Shown: in pieces, positions 1 to 8,450 of the stretch
Position numbering within the stretch: position 1 is the stretch's first letter
Layout: every line of letters begins with the position of its first letter
Source of the DNA: JANQRA01 sp035550735
GTDB lineage: Bacteria; Actinomycetota; Acidimicrobiia; Spongiisociales; ZC4RG35
Reading direction: 5' to 3'
Assembly (NCBI GenBank): GCA_035550735.1
Contig: DASZOM010000002.1
Span: forward strand, 1 to 51,766
DNA length: 51,766 nt
Position numbers and translations under genes: made by a program
Notes under the pieces: generated by a model
Seen by the model: the letters and a program-made list of their open reading frames with translations, nothing else
The model's database searches: none
What the model was told of the DNA's origin: nothing

Positions 1-25
1 GTGAGCGTCGCTAGGCGACGCTCAC
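1..25. terminator. Perfect hairpin at the window edge
   Basis: An 11-bp perfect inverted repeat (GTGAGCGTCGC / GCGACGCTCAC) with a 3-nt loop TAG. It lies beyond the stop of the minus-strand penicillin acylase gene and directly next to an AACCC-N-GGGTT palindrome at 27-37. No T-run follows on either strand. It may be a bidirectional terminator or part of the intergenic repeat element described below. The left flank is outside the window. Confidence 0.55.
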
Positions 26-26
26 A

Positions 27-37
27 ACCCTGGGTTC
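27..37. repeat. Intergenic palindromic repeat core, copy D (AACCC-T-GGGTT)
   Basis: An AACCC-T-GGGTT palindrome one base before the stop of the penicillin acylase gene, next to the hairpin at 1-25. The same core occurs at 11570, 23023, 23120 and 28560, always between genes. Only the core is conserved here, not the longer 48-nt element. Confidence 0.5.
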
Positions 38-38
38 G

Positions 39-2546
39 CTATCCAAGGGGCAGCATCACCAGAGTGTCCGTCGTCACTGCCTCCACCTGGTCGCGGGTCC
101 AGGGCATCGGCGCCTGTTCGCCCCGGGCCCACATCTCGATCATCGAGGCGTAGTTCTGATGGAAGGCGTGCCCGGACTGGCCGGTGGTGTGGGCGAAGGT
201 GGAGGCGCCGAGATCGGCGAGATCGATCACCATCCGCTCCGAGGGCAGCCAGTCGACCTGGTATGACTCGCGGGTGTCCCAGCCGACGGCGTTGACCACC
301 GATTCGCTCCCCCCGACTATCTCGGGTGCGCTCCGGTTGAACAGCCACTCGATCGGCGCGATGCCGGATTGGCCGAATGTCTGGTTCTCGAACTCTGCGG
401 TGTGGAGCCGGCCCCACGCCCAGTCGTCCGGCTCGTCGCCGAGCAACGCGTTGAGCTCGGCTTCGGCCTCCTCGAGCGCGCTGACCAGGATGTCGTCCCT
501 GGTCTCGAGCTCAGGCGTCGTGATGTCGTCCCAGAAAGGGTCCTCGGGTTCCTCGAGCAGCCCGCGGACCACCTCGAACCATCTGGCCCCGCCACTCGGC
601 CGCTGCTCCTCGGGCAACTCGTCACGGAAGGTCAGGTCGAGGAGGTGCCGCCAGACAGCCTGATAGATCCCGGCTCCCACCGAGTTGGCCCGGGTCTGGA
701 GCGTCTCCTGGCCCGTCGCCCAGCCCTCGAGACGGACCAGCAGGTCGGCGAGAACCGGATCGTCCATCCCGTCGAGGGCCAGTAGGTGTGGGACCACCAC
801 CTCGGCGCCACCGTCGAAAGAGTCGAACTGGATCCGCTGTGTCGTCTCCACGTCATGCGCGGGCACGGCCTGGAGCAGCTCCTCGATTCGTCCGGCCCGA
901 TAGCCGGCCGCGGCATCGGTGCCGATCATCGGCTCCGAGCCGGGACGGAGCACCGGCTGGTTGGCGGTGACGATGAAGCCACTCTCCGGATTGAGCAGGC
1001 TGGGGAGTGAATCGACGGGGATGAAACTGGTCCAATCGTGACTCGAGTCCCATCCCGGGGCGGGGTAACGCCCGTCGCCGGATGCCCGGATCGGGATCTC
1101 GCCGGTGAGGTGATAGGCGATGTTCCCCTCGACGTCGGCGTACACCACGTTCTGGGGGGCTATGTCCCACGACCGCAGCGCCTCCCGGAACTCCTCGTAC
1201 GAGGTGGCGCGGTTGATGCCGAGCACGGCCTCCACGACGAACGAGGGCTGGAGCGTTCGCCAGGCGAGTGAGACGACGTATTCCTCGGGCACCTGCACCG
1301 AGGAGGATGCCTCCAACTGGTCCTCGAGGAACGTGCCTGAGATCACCGGGCCGTGCCGAGTGCTCCGCACCGTGAAGGTCACGTTCTCCTCCGCCCCGGC
1401 CACCTCGATGAGCTCACTCCTCTCCTCGAAGTCGATCCACTCCCCGTTCACCTCGTACTGGTCGGGGTTTGCCGGGTTGACCCGCTCGATGAACAGGTCC
1501 TGGGTGTCGGCGGCCGCATTGGTCACCCCCCAGGCGTGATGCTCGTTGTGCCCGATCACGACGCCCGGCGCGCCGGCGAAGCTGAAACCCACCACCTGGT
1601 AGGGGCATTCGACCCCATCACCGGTGCAGTGGAGACCGATGCCGTACCAGATCGACGGCATCTGGATGGCGAGGTGAGTGTCGTTGGCGAGAAGGGGCAG
1701 GCCGGACCCGGTCATCGAGCCGGAAAGGGCCCAGTTGTTGGATCCGATCCCCTCGAACCCGCCCCCGGTGAGGTCGTTGACCAGCTCGGCGCCGGCCGCT
1801 CCTGCTTCGATCGCGGCGACCGCCCCATCTGGAAGGGGCGTAGGTGAGTGCAGCGATGCGGTGGCGGTGCCATCCTCGACGATCACGGGCTTGTCCTCGC
1901 CAAACGGGGGGTAGAGCTGCTCGACCCTCTCCGGCGGGAGCGTCTTGCCCAACACCGCCCGCGCGATCTCATCCTCCATGTTCCCGCCCAGGTCCCAGGA
2001 CATCACCTTGACCCAGGTCAGGGTGTTGATCGGTGACCAGGGCTCGATCTCGTAGTCGGGGTTCTGCAAGGGGAGGATGGCGTACTCCAGGCTGATCCCG
2101 GACCCGGCATGGGTCTCAAGGTAGGCGTTCACCCCGTCGGCGTAGGACTGCAGCACCTGCCGTGTCGACGAGCCCAGTGTCTCCCACTCCTGTTCGGCCA
2201 GAGCCTCCCAACCGAGGGATCGGAGGAACATGTCGGTTTCGACCTGCGACTCGCCGAACATCTCGGAGAGACGGGCCGAGCCGATGTGTCGCCAGAAGTC
2301 CATCTGCCAGAAGCGGTCCTGGGCGTGGGTGTAGCCCTGGGCGAAGAACAGGTCGTGCTGGTTGGAGGCGTAGATGTGGGGGACACCCAAACGATCACGG
2401 AACACCTCCACCCGGTCTTGGAGCCCGGTGACGGAAAGCTCCCCGCTGACCTGGGGGAACGACCTCCGCACCGTGTACACCGCAAACGCGGTCACCCCCA
2501 GGGCCAGGATCAGGAGGAGCACGAGTATCCGCTTGAGCCAGCGCAC
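39..2546 (-). CDS. Penicillin acylase family N-terminal-nucleophile hydrolase
   Basis: An 835-aa protein of the penicillin/cephalosporin/AHL acylase family, which hydrolyses amide bonds with an N-terminal Ser freed by autocleavage. A membrane-spanning or signal segment covers residues 7-25. The cleavage motif GIGSNNWALSG places the nucleophile at Ser269, separating an alpha chain (about 30-268) from a beta chain with the NEHHAWGVTNA segment. Length fits the family. The GTG start is supported by TAGTCT six nt upstream (2553-2558), a -10-like hexamer that would give a near-leaderless transcript. The gene diverges from the lipoprotein gene at 2605. It acts outside the membrane. The true substrate (beta-lactam, acyl-homoserine lactone or other amide) cannot be read from sequence. 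Confidence 0.93.
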   Translation of the reverse strand: MRWLKRILVLLLILALGVTAFAVYTVRRSFPQVSGELSVTGLQDRVEVFRDRLGVPHIYASNQHDLFFAQGYTHAQDRFWQMDFWRHIGSARLSEMFGESQVETDMFLRSLGWEALAEQEWETLGSSTRQVLQSYADGVNAYLETHAGSGISLEYAILPLQNPDYEIEPWSPINTLTWVKVMSWDLGGNMEDEIARAVLGKTLPPERVEQLYPPFGEDKPVIVEDGTATASLHSPTPLPDGAVAAIEAGAAGAELVNDLTGGGFEGIGSNNWALSGSMTGSGLPLLANDTHLAIQMPSIWYGIGLHCTGDGVECPYQVVGFSFAGAPGVVIGHNEHHAWGVTNAAADTQDLFIERVNPANPDQYEVNGEWIDFEERSELIEVAGAEENVTFTVRSTRHGPVISGTFLEDQLEASSSVQVPEEYVVSLAWRTLQPSFVVEAVLGINRATSYEEFREALRSWDIAPQNVVYADVEGNIAYHLTGEIPIRASGDGRYPAPGWDSSHDWTSFIPVDSLPSLLNPESGFIVTANQPVLRPGSEPMIGTDAAAGYRAGRIEELLQAVPAHDVETTQRIQFDSFDGGAEVVVPHLLALDGMDDPVLADLLVRLEGWATGQETLQTRANSVGAGIYQAVWRHLLDLTFRDELPEEQRPSGGARWFEVVRGLLEEPEDPFWDDITTPELETRDDILVSALEEAEAELNALLGDEPDDWAWGRLHTAEFENQTFGQSGIAPIEWLFNRSAPEIVGGSESVVNAVGWDTRESYQVDWLPSERMVIDLADLGASTFAHTTGQSGHAFHQNYASMIEMWARGEQAPMPWTRDQVEAVTTDTLVMLPLG

Positions 2547-2566
2547 ACGGGGAGACTAGGAGCCGA

Positions 2567-2596
2567 TTGAACCTCACCCCTGCCACGGTTTACCGT
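2567..2596 (+). promoter_or_regulatory. Promoter of the cupredoxin-like lipoprotein gene
   Basis: TTGAAC (2567-2572), an 18-bp spacer, then TACCGT (2591-2596). The ATG lies 8 nt further on, so the transcript would have at most a 1-3 nt leader. It drives the operon that runs through ctaB. Confidence 0.5.
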
Positions 2597-2604
2597 CGTT
2601 CTCC

Positions 2605-3030
2605 ATGCCGAATCGCGCCCTGCTCGGGGCTCTCGGGCTTCTCATCGCCGGCTGCGGGTCGACAGGGTCGCCGGCCACCACGACCACCGCCTCCCCGGCA
2701 ATGACTTCTGCTCCCGTGACCACGACGATGCCGGTGGGAACCACAACCGGGGCCCACCTCACCACGACCACGGTCTTCGCCCGATTCCAGATCGTCGGTG
2801 GCGTCTTCCAGGGACCTGAGAGCCTCCCGGTCGACCTGGGGGAGACCTTCGAGATCGAGGTCGTCGCCGATGCGACCGATGTCCTCCACGTCCACGGTTA
2901 CGACCTCCTCTTCGAACTGGTGGCGGATGAGCCCACGCTGATCCGATTCGTTGCCGACGCGCCCGGGGTCTTCGAGGTCGAGTTGGAGGGCGCCCACGCC
3001 CACCTCTTCGAGATCGAGGTGGGTGCTTGA
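2605..3030 (+). CDS. Lipoprotein with cupredoxin-like domain
   Basis: A 141-aa exported lipoprotein: hydrophobic signal then lipobox LIAGC with Cys17, a Thr/Ser/Pro linker to about residue 50, then an all-beta segment. This segment has the pattern of a cupredoxin fold (short alternating strands, HVHGYD near the middle and GAHAHLFEIEV at the end). The His residues could bind copper, but a canonical Cys-His-Met type 1 site is not complete, so metal binding is inferred. Its stop overlaps the next gene's TTG start. Its position at the head of a ctaB-containing run suggests a role in copper handling or oxidase assembly outside the membrane. Confidence 0.7.
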   Translation: MPNRALLGALGLLIAGCGSTGSPATTTTASPAMTSAPVTTTMPVGTTTGAHLTTTTVFARFQIVGGVFQGPESLPVDLGETFEIEVVADATDVLHVHGYDLLFELVADEPTLIRFVADAPGVFEVELEGAHAHLFEIEVGA

Positions 3031-4319
3031 TCCTCGCCCACGCCATCGGTGGGCGAACCGACCTCCCCATCCCGCTCTCGATCCTCCTCACCTCTGCGGC
3101 GGTCGTCCTGATCGTCACCTTCCTGGGGCTCTCGGTGGTCTGGTCCCGGCCCCGGTTCCAGGACGGGCCCCGCTACGAGGGCGGGATCGCGCTACCCACC
3201 CGATGGCTCCTCGGAGCCATCGGTGTCCTCGCCCTGGCGCTGGTGATCGGTCAGACGGTCCCGGTGCTCTTCGGGCTGGAAACCGACCCGCTGCGGGCCA
3301 CGATCGCACCGGTCATGGTCTGGGTGGTGTTCTGGCTGGTCGTGCCATTCCTCGGTGCGGTCTGGGGGGACTGGTACACCGACCTCAATCCCTGGCGAGC
3401 CCTCGCCAGGGTCACAGGGCTGGGGGTGCGAGAGCGTATCGGGCTCCCGATGACGGTCGGCTTGTGGCCGGTGACGGTCACCCTGGTCGTCCTGGCCTGG
3501 TTCGAGCTGGTCTACTCCTCCTCAGGCGACCCGTTCCTGCTCGGTGTGGCGGCGGCCGTCTACACGATCTGGCTGATCGGCTGGATGGCGGCGATCGGCC
3601 GGGAGACCGCACTCGGTGTCTTCGACGTCTTCACCCCGTACAACCGTCTCATCTCGGCGATCTCCCCCCTGGGACGGAGGCCGGACGGCCGGGTGGTCTG
3701 GCGGGGCTGGCTTCGCTCCCTGCCGGTGATCCCGGAGTGGCCAGGTTTGTGGGCATTCGTGGTGACGATGATCGGCACCGTGAGCTTCGACGGTGCCTCG
3801 GGCGCAGCCTGGTTCGTCACCATCACCGGTGGGCTCGGGGACAGCAAGGCGGGCGCGACCTTTCTACTGGTGGCGGTGATCGTCGTCCTGATGCTGGGCT
3901 ACCTGCTGGCCTGCTGGGCCGCGGCGCGGAGCGCGGGGGGAGCCTGGCGAACGGGTGAGGTCGCCCAGCGCTTTGCCCACAGCCTGGTGCCCATCGGGTT
4001 GGCCTATGCGGTGTCCCACTACTTCACGTTGGTCCTCTTCGAGGGACAGCAGATCCTGGCCGCCATCTCCGATCCATTCGGTCTGGGCTGGGACCTGTTC
4101 GGGACCGCCGACCGGCGGGTCGTGTTCCTTCTCACCTCGTCGACGACGATCTGGTTGCTCCAGGTCGGGTTTATCGTCATGGGGCACCTCGTCGGGGTGG
4201 TCCTCGCCCATGACCGTGCGTTGCTGGACTTTGGACCGCATGCGGCTCGATCCCAGTACGCGATGCTCGGTCTGATGATCGCCCTGACCAGTCTGGGCCT
4301 GTTGATCCTCTCAGGATGA
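3027..4319 (+). CDS. Polytopic membrane protein of unknown function
   Basis: A 430-aa protein with about 10 to 12 hydrophobic segments and no obvious soluble domain. It opens with AHAIGGRTDLPIPL, a pattern I recall from actinobacterial membrane proteins that databases sometimes label fenitrothion hydrolase; that label is not evidence of function. The TTG start at 3027 overlaps the lipoprotein stop, and the stop overlaps the ctaB start by ATGA (4316-4319), so the genes are translationally coupled. Sitting between a copper-protein-like lipoprotein and heme O synthase, it may serve copper transport or oxidase biogenesis. No catalytic motif was recognised. Confidence 0.65.
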   Translation: MILAHAIGGRTDLPIPLSILLTSAAVVLIVTFLGLSVVWSRPRFQDGPRYEGGIALPTRWLLGAIGVLALALVIGQTVPVLFGLETDPLRATIAPVMVWVVFWLVVPFLGAVWGDWYTDLNPWRALARVTGLGVRERIGLPMTVGLWPVTVTLVVLAWFELVYSSSGDPFLLGVAAAVYTIWLIGWMAAIGRETALGVFDVFTPYNRLISAISPLGRRPDGRVVWRGWLRSLPVIPEWPGLWAFVVTMIGTVSFDGASGAAWFVTITGGLGDSKAGATFLLVAVIVVLMLGYLLACWAAARSAGGAWRTGEVAQRFAHSLVPIGLAYAVSHYFTLVLFEGQQILAAISDPFGLGWDLFGTADRRVVFLLTSSTTIWLLQVGFIVMGHLVGVVLAHDRALLDFGPHAARSQYAMLGLMIALTSLGLLILSG

Positions 4320-5215
4320 CCGAATTGCATCACCCCGTCACCGTCGACCTGGCTCCAGCCACCCGCACGCGCCTCGCCGCCTATGTCGCATTGACCAAAC
4401 CCAGGATCATCGAGCTGCTTCTGATCACCACGGTGCCCGCGATGGTCCTCGCCGCACGGGGATGGCCGGGAACCTGGCTGGTGGTGGCGACCATGATCGG
4501 GGGCACCCTCTCCGCCGGCGGCGCCAACGCCCTCAACATGTTCTACGACCGCGACATCGACGAGGTGATGAGACGCACCCGCTCCCGCCCTCTCGCCCGT
4601 CACGAGGTCTCGCCCCGCAACGCCATGATCTTCGGAGTCATCCTGGGGGTGGCCGGCTTCGTCTGGCTGTGGGTGTTCGCCAACCTGCTGGCGGCGCTCA
4701 TCTCCACTGCCGCCCTCGCCTTCTACGTCCTCGTCTACACCCGGATGCTGAAGCGCTCCACTGTGCAGAACATCGTCATCGGCGGGGCCGCCGGAGCCGC
4801 ACCTGCCCTGGTGGGCTGGGCCGCGGTGACCGGGACGGTCTCGCTCCCGGCATGGGTCCTCTTCCTGGTCGTCTTCTACTGGACACCACCACATTTCTGG
4901 GCCCTGGCGGTCCGGTACAAGGACGACTACGCGGCCGCCGGCGTCCCCATGCTCCCGGTGGTCGCCGGTGTCGAGGCCACGACCCGGCGGATGCTCCTCT
5001 ATACCGCCCTCACCGTGGGTGTCTCCCTGCTGCTGATCCCGCTGGCCACGATGTCATGGATCTATCTGTTCGCCGCCGTGGGTCTGGGCGGCTGGTTTCT
5101 CTTCGACACCTGGCATGTCGTCGCCGACCCGAGCCGGGCGATGCGTTTGTTCACCACCTCCACGGTCTACCTCTCCGCCCTGTTCGCCGCGGTCCTGTTG
5201 GACGTGCTGGTATGA
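4316..5215 (+). CDS. ctaB: Heme O synthase (protoheme IX farnesyltransferase)
   Basis: A 299-aa UbiA-family prenyltransferase that attaches farnesyl to heme b to make heme O, the precursor of heme a in the oxidase encoded just downstream. The first Asp-rich motif is N74-x3-D78-x3-D82 within NALNMFYDRDIDEVM. The second conserved loop YTRMLKRSTVQN and the PPHFWAL segment are also present. Seven to nine transmembrane helices are visible and the length is typical. Both ends overlap neighbours (ATGA at 4316; TATGA around 5212-5215), so it is inside a coupled operon. Identity is secure. Confidence 0.96.
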   Translation: MTELHHPVTVDLAPATRTRLAAYVALTKPRIIELLLITTVPAMVLAARGWPGTWLVVATMIGGTLSAGGANALNMFYDRDIDEVMRRTRSRPLARHEVSPRNAMIFGVILGVAGFVWLWVFANLLAALISTAALAFYVLVYTRMLKRSTVQNIVIGGAAGAAPALVGWAAVTGTVSLPAWVLFLVVFYWTPPHFWALAVRYKDDYAAAGVPMLPVVAGVEATTRRMLLYTALTVGVSLLLIPLATMSWIYLFAAVGLGGWFLFDTWHVVADPSRAMRLFTTSTVYLSALFAAVLLDVLV

Positions 5216-6036
5216 GACGTCCCATCCCTGCGCTCTGCCTGCTTGTCGCCCTGGGGGCTTGCTCCGGCAACGGAGACACCGCGGGGACCATGGCATCGAG
5301 CCCGGGAACGATCGGCATCGGGGAGCAGCGCCTCCTGGTGGCGGTGACCGACCTCCCCACCGGCGGCCTGGTGGCCACCCCTGACATAACCCCGGTGGCG
5401 ATCCTCCGCGACGAGATCGGCTCGCCCCTCGGCGAGTACGAGGGCGAGTTCGTGTGGACCATCCCCGATGTGCATGGGCTGTACGCGTTTCGAGTGGTCA
5501 TCCCCGGCCCGGCCACGTACCAGCTCACCATCGACGCCGGGTCGCTCGGCGACCTGGGCCCGATCGGGTTCGTCGCCAGCGAGGATCCAGTCCAGGTGAC
5601 GGTGGGCGATCTGGCGCCGCTCTCCGAGACCAGGACCTTGGAGGACACCCCACTCGAGGAGCTGACCTCCGATCCCACCCCTCAGGAGCTCTTCTACCAG
5701 ATGAGTGTCTCCGAGGCGGTGGGCTCGGGCCCGTCGGTGATCGTCTTCGCCACCCCGGAATGGTGCACGTCGCGCGCCTGTGGCCCGATGCTCGATCAGG
5801 TCGGGGCGATCGCGCCCGATTACTCCTCGCTCAACTTCGTCCATGTCGAGGTCTACGAGAACATCCAGGTGACCGATCAGTCGGAGCTGGTCCTCGTGCC
5901 CGCCGTCGAGGAGTGGGGGATCCCCACCGAGCCCTGGCTCTACGTCACCGATGCCAACGGCATCGTGACCGCCGCCTTCGAGGGAGCCGTCTCCGACGCG
6001 GAGTTGCGAGAAGCGCTCGACGCGGTGGCCCGCTGA
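5212..6036 (+). CDS. Lipoprotein with thioredoxin-fold C-terminal domain
   Basis: A 274-aa exported lipoprotein whose ATG overlaps the ctaB stop. The lipobox LGAC puts the lipidated Cys at residue 17. The middle is beta-rich (about 40-140). The C-terminal half (about 165-270) looks thioredoxin-like, with ATPEWCTSRACGP in place of the usual WCxxC and a cis-Pro-like GIPTEPWLYV. The Cys spacing C-x4-C differs from thioredoxin (C-x2-C), so redox chemistry or copper binding as in Sco proteins is only inferred. Its place in the ctaB run supports a role in CuA-site or oxidase assembly. It begins where the real gene begins; the same frame stays open well upstream but that part is antisense noise. Confidence 0.75.
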   Translation: MRRPIPALCLLVALGACSGNGDTAGTMASSPGTIGIGEQRLLVAVTDLPTGGLVATPDITPVAILRDEIGSPLGEYEGEFVWTIPDVHGLYAFRVVIPGPATYQLTIDAGSLGDLGPIGFVASEDPVQVTVGDLAPLSETRTLEDTPLEELTSDPTPQELFYQMSVSEAVGSGPSVIVFATPEWCTSRACGPMLDQVGAIAPDYSSLNFVHVEVYENIQVTDQSELVLVPAVEEWGIPTEPWLYVTDANGIVTAAFEGAVSDAELREALDAVAR

Positions 6037-6041
6037 GCCAG

Positions 6042-6656
6042 ATGCAGCCCGTGGCCGAGACCGCTCGGCTACAACGCCGTTCCATCGTCCTCGAGTACGC
6101 CACCATCGGATGGAACGTTGGCGAGGCCGTGCTCACCATCGCGCTCGGCTCGGTGGCGGGGTCGCTGGCCCTGATCGGGTTCGGGACGGTCTCGATCGTC
6201 GAGGTATTCGCATCGGCGGTTGTGATCTGGCACCTCCGCCACGCCACCGAGCATCACCCGGGTAGAACCGTCGTGGCGCTGCGGCTCATCGCCGGCTCCT
6301 ACCTGATTCTCGCCCTGGCATTGGGCGCGGCCGCCGTCGCCGACCTGACGTCGGGGCGACGGGCCGCCGAGTCACCGTGGGGGATCGCCTATCTGGCCAT
6401 CACCGCTGTCGTGATGTTCTCCCTCGCCCGCATGAAGCGAGACCTGGCCATCCGACTCGATTCGAGCCCCCTGCGATCCGAGGCGACAGTCACCCTCCTC
6501 GACGGCATCCTCTCGACCTCCACCCTGATCGGGCTCGCACTCAACGCCTTCCTCGACTGGTGGTGGGCCGACCCGCTGGCAGCACTCCTCGTGGCGGTGG
6601 CTGCACTCAACGAGGGACGGGAGACCTGGTTGGAGGCGGCCGGGCTCGGGGAGTGA
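6042..6656 (+). CDS. CDF-like cation transporter, membrane domain only
   Basis: A 204-aa membrane protein with six hydrophobic segments resembling the transmembrane domain of cation diffusion facilitators. The N-terminal pattern NVGEAVLTIALGSVAGS-LALIGFGTVSIVE and the C-terminal ALNAFLDWWWADPLAAL fit. The standard CDF metal-binding HxxxD/DxxxD residues are not complete: the TM2 position reads FGTVSIVE. The C-terminal cytoplasmic dimerisation domain is absent, as in a known short actinobacterial subgroup. It follows the lipoprotein by 5 nt, so it probably shares its transcript. Substrate unknown. Confidence 0.7.
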   Translation: MQPVAETARLQRRSIVLEYATIGWNVGEAVLTIALGSVAGSLALIGFGTVSIVEVFASAVVIWHLRHATEHHPGRTVVALRLIAGSYLILALALGAAAVADLTSGRRAAESPWGIAYLAITAVVMFSLARMKRDLAIRLDSSPLRSEATVTLLDGILSTSTLIGLALNAFLDWWWADPLAALLVAVAALNEGRETWLEAAGLGE

Positions 6657-6657
6657 G

Positions 6658-7281
6658 TCAGCCCGGGCCCATGCCCAGCTGAAGCCGGATCAGCTCGACG
6701 GCGTCGGCCATGAAGTCGTCCACCAGCCCGGCTCGGGCGTCGCTCGAGTGCGCTTCGAGGACACGCTGGATGTCGAAGCTCTGCAACCCGGCGAGCTGGG
6801 CGAGCTGATAGACGGCTTGGACCGGGTCGTCCGACAGGGCGGGTGCGGTTGCCTCCAGGTTCGGATCGAGCTCGGCGGCGACCGCGAGGAGGGTGGGGAG
6901 CTTGTCCGCCGCCGACTGCAGCGATCGCATCCCCAGGGCCCCCAACGGCTCGTCGACCAGGTCATCGATCATGGCTCGCGGATAGGGGTCGGAGGGCAGC
7001 CATTCGACGATACGCAGCCGGTGCTGGCCCAGCGCCACCAGGTCGATGGTCCCGTCCTCGTGGAGCCCCGAGCCGAGCACGTAGGCGGCGCAGCCGATCT
7101 CGTAGGTCGGGTTGTCGTCGCGTGATTCGACGCCGCGTTCGATGAGAACCACCCCGAACTCCCGCCTGTCGTCGATGATGTCGGCGTACATCTCGAGGTA
7201 ACGCGGCTCGAAGAGACGGAGGGGGAGGGCCATTCCCGGGAGGAGTGCGGCTCCCAGGGGAAACATCGGGATCTGCCTCAT
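6658..7281 (-). CDS. LON substrate-binding domain protein
   Basis: A 207-aa stand-alone LON N-terminal domain: it begins with IPMFPLGAALLPGMALPLRLFEPRY and continues with YEIGCAAYVLGSGLHEDGTIDLVALGQHRLRI, both typical of the PUA-like fold in Lon and in YcaC/LON-only proteins. It lacks the AAA and protease domains, so it is not a peptidase. These small proteins are widespread in actinobacteria and have no settled function; substrate or peptide binding is inferred. It is convergent with the preceding gene (1-nt gap) and divergent from ctaC. Confidence 0.85.
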   Translation of the reverse strand: MRQIPMFPLGAALLPGMALPLRLFEPRYLEMYADIIDDRREFGVVLIERGVESRDDNPTYEIGCAAYVLGSGLHEDGTIDLVALGQHRLRIVEWLPSDPYPRAMIDDLVDEPLGALGMRSLQSAADKLPTLLAVAAELDPNLEATAPALSDDPVQAVYQLAQLAGLQSFDIQRVLEAHSSDARAGLVDDFMADAVELIRLQLGMGPG

Positions 7282-7343
7282 CGACCCGTCCCGATACCCG
7301 GCGCGTGCCGGGTGGCAACCCCGTGACGTGGTCTGCGGCGAAG

Positions 7344-7373
7344 TTGGTCGCTACATCTCAACCTTCGTATGAT
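7344..7373 (+). promoter_or_regulatory. Promoter of the ctaCDEF operon
   Basis: TTGGTC (7344-7349), 18-bp spacer, TATGAT (7368-7373). The predicted start of transcription falls about 3 nt before the ctaC ATG at 7383. Confidence 0.55.
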
Positions 7374-7382
7374 GCCGTCCCG

Positions 7383-8450
7383 ATGGCCCCATCTCGCCGA
7401 CGCCTGATCCCCCTCGCCCTGATGGTGGGCTCGGCGGTCATCCTCGGCGGGTGCGCCATCATCGAGGTCGACGAGAACCCGCTCACCACCTTCGAGCCCG
7501 CCGGCCCCTTCGCGGAGCAGATCGACGGGCTGTTCTGGATGGTCTTCTGGATCGCCACCGCGGTGTTCACCCTGGTGATGGCCGGTCTGTTGGTGATGGT
7601 CTTCTTCTTCAGGGACCGGGGCAGGGAGGACGACAGCAGGGAGCCGAAGCAGGTCCACGGCAACCCCAAGCTGGAGGTGGTGTGGACGGTGATCCCGGCG
7701 CTGATCCTCGCCGTCATCGCGGTGCCCACGGTGTCCTCCGTCTTCGAGTTGACCGAGTGCAGCCCCGATGCGATGGAGATCGAGGTGATCGGCCATCAGT
7801 GGTGGTTCGAGTACAACTACCCCGAGCACGACTTCCGCACCGCCAACGTCATGGTCATCCCTGCCGGTGAGGAGGTCTGCGCCGTGATGACCTCCGACGA
7901 CGTGCTCCACAACTTCTGGATACCCGCTCTCAACGGCAAGCGCTATCTGGTCCCGGGTCAGACCACCGTGCTCCGGCTCCAGGCCGACGAGCCCGGCGAG
8001 TACTGGGGACACTGCGCCGAGTTCTGCGGCTTGTCGCACTCGTTGATGCGGGCGCGGGTACAGGCGTTGACCCCCCAAGAGTTCGAGGCCTGGGCGGCCG
8101 GGCAGCAGACGCCGACACACCTTCCCGCCGAAGGCGAGCCCGGGTACGAGGGTCATCAGGTGTTCGTGAACAAGGGCTGCAACCGGTGCCACCAGGTCCG
8201 CTTCGACGACGAGGAGGCCTCGCATCTGGTACCGCCCGACATCTTCAACGGGCCGGAACTGACTCATTTCGCCTCACGCAACGTCTTCGCCGGGGCCACC
8301 CTCCCCGAGGAGGGTGAGAGTCGCCACGAGGCCCTGACCCGTTGGCTCGCCGATCCGCCCAACGTCAAGCCGGGCAGCTACATGCCCGACCTCGGATTGA
8401 CAGCGCAGGAGATCGACGCTCTCATCACATGGCTGGAGACCAACCAATGA
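7383..8450 (+). CDS. ctaC: Cytochrome c oxidase subunit II with fused cytochrome c domain (caa3 type)
   Basis: A 355-aa lipoprotein subunit that takes electrons from cytochrome c or a membrane donor and passes them to heme a. The lipobox LGGC (Cys24) and two helices (about 47-76, 98-120) precede the CuA domain, with ligands His176, Cys211, Glu213, Cys215, His219 and Met222 (GHCAEFCGLSHSLM). A c-type heme domain follows, with CNRCH at 266-270 and Met334 as likely axial ligand. This makes it a caa3-type subunit, while many actinobacteria instead use a dihaem QcrC and lack this domain. I chose the ATG at 7383 because it sits at the signal peptide and 9 nt after TATGAT. It overlaps ctaD by ATGA. 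Confidence 0.95.
   Translation: MAPSRRRLIPLALMVGSAVILGGCAIIEVDENPLTTFEPAGPFAEQIDGLFWMVFWIATAVFTLVMAGLLVMVFFFRDRGREDDSREPKQVHGNPKLEVVWTVIPALILAVIAVPTVSSVFELTECSPDAMEIEVIGHQWWFEYNYPEHDFRTANVMVIPAGEEVCAVMTSDDVLHNFWIPALNGKRYLVPGQTTVLRLQADEPGEYWGHCAEFCGLSHSLMRARVQALTPQEFEAWAAGQQTPTHLPAEGEPGYEGHQVFVNKGCNRCHQVRFDDEEASHLVPPDIFNGPELTHFASRNVFAGATLPEEGESRHEALTRWLADPPNVKPGSYMPDLGLTAQEIDALITWLETNQ

Noticed and set aside
7278..8267. A 329-codon minus-strand frame opposite ctaC
   Set aside because: It is His/Asp/Arg-rich noise opposite a gene with all CuA and haem motifs.
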